Source of the DNA: Pseudoxanthomonas sp. JBR18
GTDB taxonomy: Bacteria > Pseudomonadota > Gammaproteobacteria > Xanthomonadales > Xanthomonadaceae
Assembly (NCBI RefSeq): GCF_028198165.1
Contig: NZ_CP116339.1
Location: 496,001 to 560,000 of the forward strand
Length of the DNA stretch: 64,000 nt
Direction of reading: 5' to 3'
This document shows, one piece after another, positions 1 through 8,072 of this stretch. The notes under the pieces are model-generated. The model did no database searches. It was not told where the DNA came from and saw only the letters and a list, made by a program, of their open reading frames with translations. Position numbers and translations under genes: made by a program. Position 1 is the stretch's first letter; every line of letters begins with the position of its first letter.

Positions 1-1
1 G

Positions 2-421
2 CGCGCCTATCGCCTGCGCTATCCAGAGGTGGCCGCGCGACGCGCGCCCTTCGTCGGCACCGGCACCCATGTGACCGGCGATACCTTCTTCCATGGCCCG
101 GGGCTGTCCAAGCAGGCCCAGGACATCGCCAAGCTGTACGGCGCCGACGACTACGTCATCACAGAGATGGAGGCCACGGCGGTGACCCTGGTCATCCAGC
201 GCACCCACGGCACCGACCGCGTATTGAGCCTGCGTGGAGCGGTCAACTTCGACCAGGGCAATCCGCACGAAACCACGCTGCAGCACCTGGACCCGGCGCC
301 GGGGCAAACCGCGGGCGGCTTCCCCGAGACCGTGCACAACATCGAAACGGTCGGCGCGCGCGTGGTCGACCACATCGTCGACCACTGGCCGCAGTGGCGC
401 GACGGGGTGCCTGCGCGCTGA
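2..421 (+). CDS. Purine nucleoside permease-like protein (NUP family), C-terminal part
   Basis: The frame is open from the first bases of the window, so the gene starts upstream and only about 139 C-terminal residues are visible. The stretch GTGTHVTGDTFFHG and the later EMEATAV segment are typical of NUP-family proteins, which share the nucleoside phosphorylase fold and take part in nucleoside uptake or cleavage at the cell surface. The ending, with a conserved HNIETVG-type helix and a closing RVVDHIVDHWPQWRDGVPAR, looks complete and stops in TGA. Family assignment is from recognised sequence. Whether it transports or phosphorolyses its substrate cannot be told from this fragment. Confidence 0.75.
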   Translation, partial: RAYRLRYPEVAARRAPFVGTGTHVTGDTFFHGPGLSKQAQDIAKLYGADDYVITEMEATAVTLVIQRTHGTDRVLSLRGAVNFDQGNPHETTLQHLDPAPGQTAGGFPETVHNIETVGARVVDHIVDHWPQWRDGVPAR

Positions 422-512
422 GCCGAGCGCACGCCCGACACGCTGTGCCGTCGGCGGGATCACCAGCAGGCTGGCGGACGCACGCTCGGTCAGGCCAGGC
501 GGCGCATGCGGC

Positions 513-2246
513 TCAGCGTGCCGGCGTGAAGCGCAGTGCCCCCAGATCGAACGGCGCCGCATCGGCGCGCAGCACCAGGGTGTTGGTGCCCGGTTGCAGG
601 GCCAGCGCCGCAAAGCCGGCCGAGGTGGCATCCACCGGATCACCATTGAGCAGCACCGTCGCCTGGGCTGCACCCGCGCCTCGCGTTTCCAACGCCAGGT
701 CGTAGCGTCCGCCACGCGCGACCTGGAAGGTGTACCGCACCCATTCGCCGCGCTGCAGCTGCGCCACCCACAGTCGCCCATCCGGATCGCGTGACAGGTC
801 CACGCCATCGTTGCGATAGGCCATGGCCGGGTTCCAGGTCACCCCGCCGGCCTTGGTGGACTCATTGGCCGCCGTCAGATCGTGGTAGGCCACGCCATCG
901 GGCCCCAGGTCGAAGTCCACCGCCGCCATGCGCCCGCCATTGGCACCGATCAGGTGCTGCTTGAACGGCATCGCGCGATCCGAATGCGGGGCGCGCAACA
1001 AGGCATCGACCACATCCGGGTGCTGCAGGTTGTGGGCGAACGCCACATCGTGGGTCGCCAACTGCATCAGCGCCGCTTCGGCCTGCTCGGGCGAAGGCTT
1101 TGGCCCCTCGCCATGCCAGTAGGCCAACAGCGCGCGATACCCGGGATTGGGCACCACCTGCAGCGGATTGTTGTAGCGGATCTTCTTCAGCGGCCACCAG
1201 CTCCAGCCGATGCCCTCGCCTTCGGCCAGCGCCACCGTGCGCGTGTACCAGTCATTGGAGTTCTCGCCGGTTTCGCCCAGCCATAGCGGCACCTGGTAGC
1301 GGTCGCGCAAGGCCAGGATGTCGGCGATGCTCTGGCGCGTGGCCGGATTCCAGTACTTGTGGAAGCTCAGGACCAGGTTGTCGTCCCACAGGCCGTCTTC
1401 GAGCATGCCGCGATAGTTGTTGCCCCAGCAATTGCCCTCGATCACGAGCATGTGGTGCGGGTCGACCTGGCGGATGGCCCGGGTGATGCGCACCAGCAGC
1501 GCGCGCAGCGGGGCATTGTCTGCTTCCTGGCAACCATGCAGGTCACCGGCGTCGGCGAAGCCCCAGTTGGGCTCATTGAGCAGGTCGTAGGCGGCCACGG
1601 CCGGCTCGTCGCGGTAGCGCTTGGCCAGTTCCACCCACAGGGCGACCAGCTTGTCCTGCGCGGCCGGGTCGTCCCACAGCGAGGGCCGGGAGGGATCGCG
1701 ATCGGCGATATTGACGTCGTTGCCCTGCCCGCCCGGTGCGGCATGCATGTCCAGGATCACCCGCATGTCGTTGGCCTTGGCCCAGCCGATCAGCGCATCG
1801 GTGCGCGCGAAGCCGTCCTTGATCCAGGTCTGCCGACCCGGCACCGGCTCGTCCTCCACCGGCAGCGTATACAGCGCGTAATGCATCGGCAGGCGCACGG
1901 AATTGAACCCCCAGGCGCCCAGCGCATCGATGTCGGCCTTGGTGGTGTGGTGGTCCAGCCAGGCGGTGTAGAACGCCTCGGTCTTCGCCTCGCCGATCAA
2001 CTGCTTGATGTTGGCGCGGATCACCCGCTGGGTCCCGAACTGGGGCAGCTCCAGCATGTAGCCTTCCTGCAGCATCCAGCCCCCCAGGCCGAACCCGCGC
2101 AGCAGCACGTCACGGCCTTGGCCATCGACGATGCGCGTGCCTTGGGCATGCAGGTAATCGGGCGCGGGCGCTTGCTGGGCAGCGGCGGCACCGCTCAGGG
2201 ACACCGCCAGTAGCAGGCAGGCGAGGCAGGAAGGCTTCATCGGCAT
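513..2246 (-). CDS. Exported glycoside hydrolase family 5 (cellulase-like) with C-terminal binding module
   Basis: A 577-residue protein with a signal peptide (about residues 1-23, ending in an Ala-rich cleavage region). The GH5 TIM barrel spans about residues 30-400. The acid/base glutamate lies in LLNEPNWG (Glu225) and the nucleophile in WLGETGENS (Glu325), as in retaining clan A enzymes acting on beta-glucans. Residues from about 440 form a separate beta-rich module resembling CBM6/CBM35 sheets, probably for carbohydrate binding. It lies about 90 bp downstream of the GH13 gene on the same strand, so the two may be co-transcribed. Two ATGs lie six bases apart; a weak GAG precedes the first, which was chosen. 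The exact substrate (cellulose, beta-glucan or mannan) is not determined. Confidence 0.85.
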   Translation of the reverse strand: MPMKPSCLACLLLAVSLSGAAAAQQAPAPDYLHAQGTRIVDGQGRDVLLRGFGLGGWMLQEGYMLELPQFGTQRVIRANIKQLIGEAKTEAFYTAWLDHHTTKADIDALGAWGFNSVRLPMHYALYTLPVEDEPVPGRQTWIKDGFARTDALIGWAKANDMRVILDMHAAPGGQGNDVNIADRDPSRPSLWDDPAAQDKLVALWVELAKRYRDEPAVAAYDLLNEPNWGFADAGDLHGCQEADNAPLRALLVRITRAIRQVDPHHMLVIEGNCWGNNYRGMLEDGLWDDNLVLSFHKYWNPATRQSIADILALRDRYQVPLWLGETGENSNDWYTRTVALAEGEGIGWSWWPLKKIRYNNPLQVVPNPGYRALLAYWHGEGPKPSPEQAEAALMQLATHDVAFAHNLQHPDVVDALLRAPHSDRAMPFKQHLIGANGGRMAAVDFDLGPDGVAYHDLTAANESTKAGGVTWNPAMAYRNDGVDLSRDPDGRLWVAQLQRGEWVRYTFQVARGGRYDLALETRGAGAAQATVLLNGDPVDATSAGFAALALQPGTNTLVLRADAAPFDLGALRFTPAR

Positions 2247-2338
2247 TGGACTCGATCAGGTCAAACCCTGCCAGCCTAGCCGCTCGGTGCGCCACCTCGG
2301 TCTTGCGATGCAGCATCCCGGCCCGTTGCGGCCGACCC

Positions 2339-4039
2339 TCAGACCGGCAGTTCGCCCATCGCCGCGCTCCACGGGCCCAGCACCCAGTCCGCATCCGGCG
2401 CCTGGCTGTCGTCCACGCAGCGCGTCGGGTCGACCGTGGCGCCAATGATCGGCACTGCGCCCTCTAGCAGCGCCGGGCGCGGGATCACCACCGGCTGCCC
2501 GGTGAGATTGATCATCACCACCAGGCTGCCGGGCGCGCGCTCGGTCGGGCTGTGCGGCAGGGCGCCGCGTTCGAACAACAGCACCCCGTCGGGCGCGTCG
2601 TGGAAACGGATGTCGTCCACGCGCAGGCGTGGCTCGGCCCGGCGCCAGGCCAGCAGGCGCTTGGTGTGGTTGAGCGTGCTGTAGGGATCGTCCCGCTGGC
2701 GATCCACCGCGCGTTCGGCATGCGAGCCACTCAGCGGCAGCCAGGGGATGTTGACGGTGAAGCCGCACTGCACCGCATCGGCGATCCAAGGCATCGGCGT
2801 GCGACAGCCGTCGCGGCCCTTGAACTCGGGCCAGAAGGCGATGCCGTAAGGGTCCTGCAGCCGCTCGAACGGCACCTCCACCTCCGGCAGGCCTAGTTCC
2901 TCACCCTGGTACAGGCACACGCTGCCGCGCAGGCACACCAGCAGGGTCATCAGCAGGCGGCTGAAGTTGTCGTCGACCACGCCCTCCGGCGCCCAGCGCG
3001 AGGCCACGCGCATGACGTCGTGGTTGGACAGCGCCCAGCAGCCCCAGCCGCCGGTGCGGGCCAGTTCGCGCTCCAGCGACTCCACCTCGTGGCGGATGCG
3101 CGCGGCCGAGCCATCGCCCTGCAGCAGCTGGAAACTGTAGGCCATGTGCAGACGCTTGCCGGCCGCGGTGTAGTCGGCCATCAGCGGCGGCGCGTTCTCA
3201 TCGCCGATCTCGCCCACGCTGGCCGCGCCGTACTCATCCAGCAGCCCGCGCAGGCGCTCCAGGAACGGCAGGTTCTCCGGCCGGCTCTTGTCGTGCACGT
3301 GCCACTGCAGGCTGAAGGGATTGTCGCGCTTGACCGTGCTGGTGGCCGCGCGCTGGGCAGGTGTGGAGGGCGGGTTGTCGGTCAGCGTGGCGTCGTGGAA
3401 GAAGTTGTTGCAGGCGTCGAAGCGGAACCCGTCCACCCCGCGCTCGCACCAGAACCGCACTTCCTCCAACACCGCGGCCTGCACCTGCGGGCTGTGGAAG
3501 TTCAGGTCCGGCTGGCTGGTGAGGAAGCCGTGGAAGTAATACTGCTGGCGCCGCGACTCCCACTGCCAGGCACCGCCGCCGAACATCGCCAGCCAGTTGT
3601 TGGGCGGGCCACCGTCCGGGGCAGGATCGGCCCACACGTACCAGTCGGCCTTGGGGTTGTCGCGGCTGCTGCGGCTCTCGGTGAACCAGGGATGCAGGTC
3701 GGAGGTGTGCGAGATCACCTGGTCGATCAGCACCCGCAGGTCCAGCGCATGGGCGCGATCAACCAGGGCGTCGAAATCCTCCAGCGTGCCGAACAGCGGA
3801 TCCACCGCCCGGTAGTCGGAAATGTCGTAGCCAAAATCGCGCATCGGCGACTGGAAGAACGGCGAAATCCACACCGCGTCGCAGCCCAACTCGGCGATGT
3901 GCTCCAGGTGCGCGGTGATGCCGGGCAGGTCGCCCACGCCATCGCCATTGCTGTCGGAAAAGCTGCGCGGATAGACCTGGTAGACGACGGCGCCGCGCCA
4001 CCAGGCGTCCAGCACGTCGGGGCGAAGTCGGGATCGCAA
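2339..4039 (-). CDS. Alpha-glucosidase, glycoside hydrolase family 13 (GH13_23-like)
   Basis: A 566-residue cytoplasmic-type enzyme with no signal peptide. The GH13 signatures are in order: YQVYPRSFSDSNGDG near residue 20, DQVISHTSDLHPWF near 106, nucleophile Asp208 in GFRFDACNNFFHD, acid/base Glu277 in SVGEIGDENA, and the third carboxylate Asp341 in LSNHDVMR. The pattern matches the Xanthomonas alpha-glucosidase type that hydrolyses and transfers alpha-glucosyl units of maltose-like sugars. The chosen start is TTG at 4039 because AAGGA lies about eight bases before it on the minus strand; no ATG is better placed. The gene diverges from the GH16 gene across an intergenic region with two palindromes. 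Confidence 0.88.
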   Translation of the reverse strand: MRSRLRPDVLDAWWRGAVVYQVYPRSFSDSNGDGVGDLPGITAHLEHIAELGCDAVWISPFFQSPMRDFGYDISDYRAVDPLFGTLEDFDALVDRAHALDLRVLIDQVISHTSDLHPWFTESRSSRDNPKADWYVWADPAPDGGPPNNWLAMFGGGAWQWESRRQQYYFHGFLTSQPDLNFHSPQVQAAVLEEVRFWCERGVDGFRFDACNNFFHDATLTDNPPSTPAQRAATSTVKRDNPFSLQWHVHDKSRPENLPFLERLRGLLDEYGAASVGEIGDENAPPLMADYTAAGKRLHMAYSFQLLQGDGSAARIRHEVESLERELARTGGWGCWALSNHDVMRVASRWAPEGVVDDNFSRLLMTLLVCLRGSVCLYQGEELGLPEVEVPFERLQDPYGIAFWPEFKGRDGCRTPMPWIADAVQCGFTVNIPWLPLSGSHAERAVDRQRDDPYSTLNHTKRLLAWRRAEPRLRVDDIRFHDAPDGVLLFERGALPHSPTERAPGSLVVMINLTGQPVVIPRPALLEGAVPIIGATVDPTRCVDDSQAPDADWVLGPWSAAMGELPV

Positions 4040-4250
4040 AGAAGTTCCTTGTCAGTGGGGGCAGCCGGCGCGCGTCGGCCGGGCCGCACACGCTAACCCA
4101 CTGTGGCGCTTCTGCAGCAGGGCATGACGGTCCCCGATAAAGCACGCGCTCAGGAAGTTGAGCGCCTCGCGCGCTGTGTCTGCACGCATCGCGCTGCATG
4201 CAGAGAGGCGCACGTCGCGATGACCAAACCGGCGCAGTCCAGGGCGCGCA

Positions 4251-4266
4251 CGGAAACCGTTTTCCG
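4251..4266. promoter_or_regulatory. Candidate LacI-type operator
   Basis: CGGAAACCGTTTTCCG has perfect 6-base inverted arms around CCGT. AAACCGTTT cores are common in LacI-family operators of sugar catabolic genes. It lies in the 430-bp gap (4040-4469) between divergent GH13 and GH16 genes. No LacI-family regulator is encoded in the window, so the protein that binds here is unknown. Confidence 0.45.
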
Positions 4267-4398
4267 ATCAGTCAGTTGTCGGCGCACGACCCTGCTGTGC
4301 CGCAACACGTATCGACGTGGGCGGCGACGGATTTCATCTGGGTTGAACATGCACCTGTGACGGACCCCTCCAAACGCGATGTCGGCGCGCGCGGCGTT

Positions 4399-4412
4399 TG
4401 ACAGCGCTGTCA
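4399..4412. promoter_or_regulatory. Perfect 14-bp palindrome upstream of the GH16 gene
   Basis: TGACAGCGCTGTCA is fully self-complementary and lies 57 bases before the GH16 start codon. The AGCGCT centre resembles LacI-type operators described for xanthomonad sugar utilisation genes. The location fits control of the GH16 promoter. Binding is inferred from symmetry and position only. Confidence 0.5.
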
Positions 4413-4469
4413 TGGGTGCCGAGGGTGCGGCCGGCCCCACGGACCACCACCACCCGACAGGAGCTTCCC

Positions 4470-5831
4470 ATGCAGATCCGTTCCCCCCTGGCCCTGACCG
4501 TCGCCGCGCTTCTCGGCACCGGCCTGGCGACCCTGGCCCCCGCCACCCACGCCCAGACTTTGGTCTGGCAGGACAACTTCGACGGCCCGAGCATCGACGG
4601 CGACAAGTGGCAATACGACGTCGGCACCGGCTGCCAGATCGGCAACTGCGGCTGGGGCAATGCCGAGCTGGAGTACTACACCAGCCGCCCCGAGAACGCC
4701 CGCATCGAGAACGGCCACCTGATCATCGAGGCGCGGCGCGAGGACTTCGGCGGCATGCCCTTCACCTCGGCGCGGCTGAAGACCGAGGGCCGCATGCACT
4801 TCAAGTACGGCACGCTGGAGGCCCGCATCAAGACGCCCGAGGTCGGCAACGGCCTGTGGCCGGCGTACTGGATGCTGGGCGCCATCGGCGTGTGGCCGGC
4901 GCGCGGGGAGATCGACATGCTGGAGGCCGGTTCGGCCCAGGCCATCGCCGACGGCATGGCCAACCGCCGCATCGGCGCGGCCGTGCACTGGGACTACAAC
5001 GGCTCCCAGGCCGACTATGGCAGCGACTACAACAGCCCGGTGGACCTGCAGAACGACTTCCACACCTATCGACTGACCTGGGACGCCAACTACATCCGCA
5101 TGTCCATCGACGGACAGCAATACTTCGAGTTTGCGATCTCGGACATCGAAGGCGCCTCGCTGCAGGAGTTCCACCAGCAGCAGTTCCTGCTGCTCAACCT
5201 GGCCGTGGGTGGCAACTATCCGGGCATTCATGACGTGGCCGGCATCACCGCGCCGATCCCCGGCCAGATGGAGGTGGACTACATCCGCCTCTACCAGGAC
5301 ACCCCTGGCGCCGAGCTGTACGTCGGCGCCGACCACGCCGCGCCGGCCGGCACCTTCGGGCTGTTCTCAGAGCAGGCCGGACTCGCGGGGCAGCTGGATT
5401 ACAGCAACGACGCGAACCTGTACCTCTGGAACAACCTGAGCGCCAACGGCAGTGCGCCCTACGCCGGCAGTCAGGTCATGGGCTACCACGCGGCGGCCGG
5501 CAACTGGTACGGCCTGGGCATCGCCACCGGCTATCACAACTTCGCCAATTACGCCGGCGGGTCGCTGAAGTTCCAGATGAAGACCACCACCACCTCGACC
5601 TTCAAGATCGGCATCAACACCTCCTTCGGCGACAGCTGGGTGGACTTCGTCAACGGCGGCAATAACCACGGTCTGGTCCGCGACGGGCAGTGGCACCAGG
5701 TCACCATCCCCTTCAGCGCCTTCTACGACCTTGACCTCAAGTCGGTGCGCCAGCCCTTCATGCTGGTCTCCGATGCACCGGCGAGCGATGTGGATTTCGC
5801 CATCGACGAGGTGGTCTACCAGAGCCCGTAG
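4470..5831 (+). CDS. Exported glycoside hydrolase family 16 beta-glucanase (laminarinase-like) with C-terminal module
   Basis: A 453-residue protein whose signal peptide ends near residue 28 (ATHAQ). The GH16 jelly roll covers about residues 30-280. The catalytic motif is EIDMLE (nucleophile Glu147, acid/base Glu152), in the form used by laminarinases, lichenases and other endo-beta-glucanases. From residue 285 a further 165 residues form a beta-rich module ending in a segment typical of galactose-binding-like folds, probably a carbohydrate-binding domain. The ATG at 4470 is preceded by ACAGGAG with good spacing; an upstream in-frame start would disrupt the signal peptide. Together with the GH5 and GH13 genes it suggests extracellular beta-glucan breakdown plus intracellular glucoside processing. 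Confidence 0.88.
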   Translation: MQIRSPLALTVAALLGTGLATLAPATHAQTLVWQDNFDGPSIDGDKWQYDVGTGCQIGNCGWGNAELEYYTSRPENARIENGHLIIEARREDFGGMPFTSARLKTEGRMHFKYGTLEARIKTPEVGNGLWPAYWMLGAIGVWPARGEIDMLEAGSAQAIADGMANRRIGAAVHWDYNGSQADYGSDYNSPVDLQNDFHTYRLTWDANYIRMSIDGQQYFEFAISDIEGASLQEFHQQQFLLLNLAVGGNYPGIHDVAGITAPIPGQMEVDYIRLYQDTPGAELYVGADHAAPAGTFGLFSEQAGLAGQLDYSNDANLYLWNNLSANGSAPYAGSQVMGYHAAAGNWYGLGIATGYHNFANYAGGSLKFQMKTTTTSTFKIGINTSFGDSWVDFVNGGNNHGLVRDGQWHQVTIPFSAFYDLDLKSVRQPFMLVSDAPASDVDFAIDEVVYQSP

Positions 5832-5873
5832 CCTGATCCTCGGCACCGTCCAACGCAGTGCGGGGGCAACGGC

Positions 5874-6812
5874 TCAGACCACGAGCCTGCCCTCGCGCTC
5901 GGCCAGGCTGATGACGGCGGTCATGCCGGCATTGAATTCGAGAAAATCCGCTTCAACGCCGTCGCTGAAGATGACCCCGTAGCCGGGCATCTGCGACACC
6001 ACGCTGAGCGGCGTGTCCCGAGTCACCGTACCGAAGGCCATGGCGACCTGCGTTGTCCGGCTGGGAAACGGTTCGCGCACGGTGTACTGCAAAAAACCCG
6101 CATCCCACGCGAACCCGCGACCACGCATCGCTTCCGCGTCTTGCTCCAGCCCATGCCCGGCCACCGCCGCCGCACCGGCCAGCAAGCTCTGAAACCAGCC
6201 TGTCGAACCCAGACCGGTCGAAACGATCACGCCGCTGGACGATTGCTGTTCGCTGCGTTGGTCCTGTTCGATCAGATAACGCGCCGAGACATGCGTGCGC
6301 GGCCCGATGAACAGATCGTTGACCGCATGGAGTTCCTGGCCATCGTTCAACACCGCCCGCGCCATGGTGACGCGCTTTTCGTTGTGCCTTCCGGACAGCG
6401 CCAAAGGCGCGACGTGCGCCAGGTCCTGCACACGAAAAGGCAACAACACGCCATCCCAACGCGCTGGATCGGGATTGACCCCCACGACTGGTTGGCCATC
6501 CCGCAGATACTTGAGGGTGTTGGCGACCAGACCATCCTGACCGAGCACAACGACCAGCGCATCGGGCGCGAACAAGTAATTGGGCAGAAAGCCGCGATCC
6601 AGGCGATGCACGCGACCGAAGCGTGACAGCGTCGCCTCGGCCACGGAGACCGCTTGCTGGTATAGACGCTGCTCAAGCTCGTAATCGGCAAAATCCGCGC
6701 CAAGGTGCTCGACGTAAAAACGCGCCTGGTCCAGCGTGTTGAAGCGCGTCACCAGATCTTCCAGCCGGGTTTTCCGGGTGACCAGCACGATGCGCCGGTT
6801 GAGCGCGTCCAT
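5874..6812 (-). CDS. NAD kinase-like protein (ATP-NAD/sugar kinase superfamily)
   Basis: A 312-residue protein with the overall motif order of NAD kinases. A VVLGQDG strand-loop (residues 88-94) stands where GGDGT is normal, then KYLRDGQPVVGVNPDP, an acidic NDLFIG segment (Asn165-Asp166), and the VSTGLGSTGW loop near residue 198 that matches the NAD-binding STxTGSTAY loop. The first glycine of the GGDG motif is replaced by Gln while the Asp (93) is kept. The N-terminal 70 residues are unlike housekeeping NAD kinase. It starts three bases after the stop of the SPFH gene, so the two are almost certainly one transcript. The substrate could be NAD, a lipid or another nucleotide. Confidence 0.7.
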   Translation of the reverse strand: MDALNRRIVLVTRKTRLEDLVTRFNTLDQARFYVEHLGADFADYELEQRLYQQAVSVAEATLSRFGRVHRLDRGFLPNYLFAPDALVVVLGQDGLVANTLKYLRDGQPVVGVNPDPARWDGVLLPFRVQDLAHVAPLALSGRHNEKRVTMARAVLNDGQELHAVNDLFIGPRTHVSARYLIEQDQRSEQQSSSGVIVSTGLGSTGWFQSLLAGAAAVAGHGLEQDAEAMRGRGFAWDAGFLQYTVREPFPSRTTQVAMAFGTVTRDTPLSVVSQMPGYGVIFSDGVEADFLEFNAGMTAVISLAEREGRLVV

Positions 6813-6815
6813 CGA

Positions 6816-7844
6816 TCAGTCCTTGGCCGGACGCTGACGCTGCTGGGTGAGCTGCTGCAACAGGTCCGGGGAAATATTGAGTTCGCCAATGCGAGACGCA
6901 TTTTCCGCCAGACTCTGGAATGCCTGCGCGATCAGCGTGCCCGGATCGGCCTGTCCCACCATCAGCGCCTGCAGTATCTTCGCATCAACACCCTGCACCG
7001 CCCTGACCGTCGCGGCGACGGCGTAGGCACTGGCATCGGCCTGGGTCTGAGCGTTGGCCGCGCGTAGCGCCGTCAGAAGCTTGTTCTTTTCCTCCAGCGC
7101 GGTGCGGCCGGCCATCTCCTCGTCCTGGATCGCCTGACGCTTGGCCAGTACCGATCGCTCGGCCTCCAGCTGCGCCTCCCGGATCTGGCGCTTCTTGGCC
7201 TCCACCGCAATCTCCGTATTGAGTTCGTTCTCCTTTACAGCGCGCTCCTGCTCGATGGCCGCATTGCGGCGCAGGTAGGTCGCATCGTCGGCTTGCTTGA
7301 GGATCTGCTCACGCACCTGCGCTTCGAGGGCTCGCGCGGTCTCCGGATTGGGCTTGATCGCCAGAATCGACAGGTTCACCAATTCAAGACCGAGGCTGGG
7401 CAGGCCATCGGCTCGTTGCAGGCCCTGACGGACGACCTGCACCAACGGCTCGGCGTTGCGCAGCAGTTCCTGCAACGGCTGTCCCTGCAGCACTGAGCGC
7501 AGCTGCACCTGAACCGCGTTGACCACGCGCTGCGGCAGTTTGGTTGGATCCTCCGCTGCGAAGTCACCGTTGGGCTTGAGCGTGAAGTTCATCAGCCCGG
7601 CCAGCGTCAGGGGCTCGGCCACGCGGTAGGTCACTTGGCCTTGCACGGTCACTTCCTGAAAGTCGCTGCTGACCTCGCGGAACATGAAGGGAGCGTCGAC
7701 GCTTTCCAGTGGAATCGAGACCAGCGTGGTGCTGGGGGCGAAGTACCAGAAGGTCAGGCCCGTGCCCTGCCTGACGGGCTTGCCATTCTTGTACTGCAGC
7801 ACATAGGTGCTGGGGCTGGCCTTGACATAGCGATATCCAAACAT
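6816..7844 (-). CDS. SPFH/Band 7 domain protein
   Basis: A 342-residue protein beginning FGYRYVKASPSTYVLQYKNG. The ATG at 7844 is preceded by GGAG seven bases upstream on the minus strand; a longer reading exists but lacks such a site. The SPFH beta-rich domain covers about residues 10-200. It is followed by a long charged coiled coil (about 205-290, with many Glu/Lys/Arg heptads) and a short C-terminal helix. No transmembrane segment is obvious, unlike most stomatin or flotillin homologues, so membrane contact may be peripheral. SPFH proteins build ring or cage oligomers at membranes. Tight coupling to the NAD kinase-like gene points to a joint function. Confidence 0.75.
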   Translation of the reverse strand: MFGYRYVKASPSTYVLQYKNGKPVRQGTGLTFWYFAPSTTLVSIPLESVDAPFMFREVSSDFQEVTVQGQVTYRVAEPLTLAGLMNFTLKPNGDFAAEDPTKLPQRVVNAVQVQLRSVLQGQPLQELLRNAEPLVQVVRQGLQRADGLPSLGLELVNLSILAIKPNPETARALEAQVREQILKQADDATYLRRNAAIEQERAVKENELNTEIAVEAKKRQIREAQLEAERSVLAKRQAIQDEEMAGRTALEEKNKLLTALRAANAQTQADASAYAVAATVRAVQGVDAKILQALMVGQADPGTLIAQAFQSLAENASRIGELNISPDLLQQLTQQRQRPAKD

Positions 7845-8072
7845 GCAATGGCTCCATGGCCGATCGATCGTGAGATTGCACGACCAGGCCACGAGCCCGG
7901 ACCAGACCGGGCCTCCGCCCGTACCTGGCGTGCTCCAACCCATTAGCAGGCCTGATGTCGCGGCCCAAAGCAAGCGGCGAGCCGTGTCACGCGCGCCGCA
8001 TGGCCCTGCGCCGGACGGCCTGCGTCGTCGGACGCATACACTTGAACTTCGTCATCGACTTCGGGGATATCC

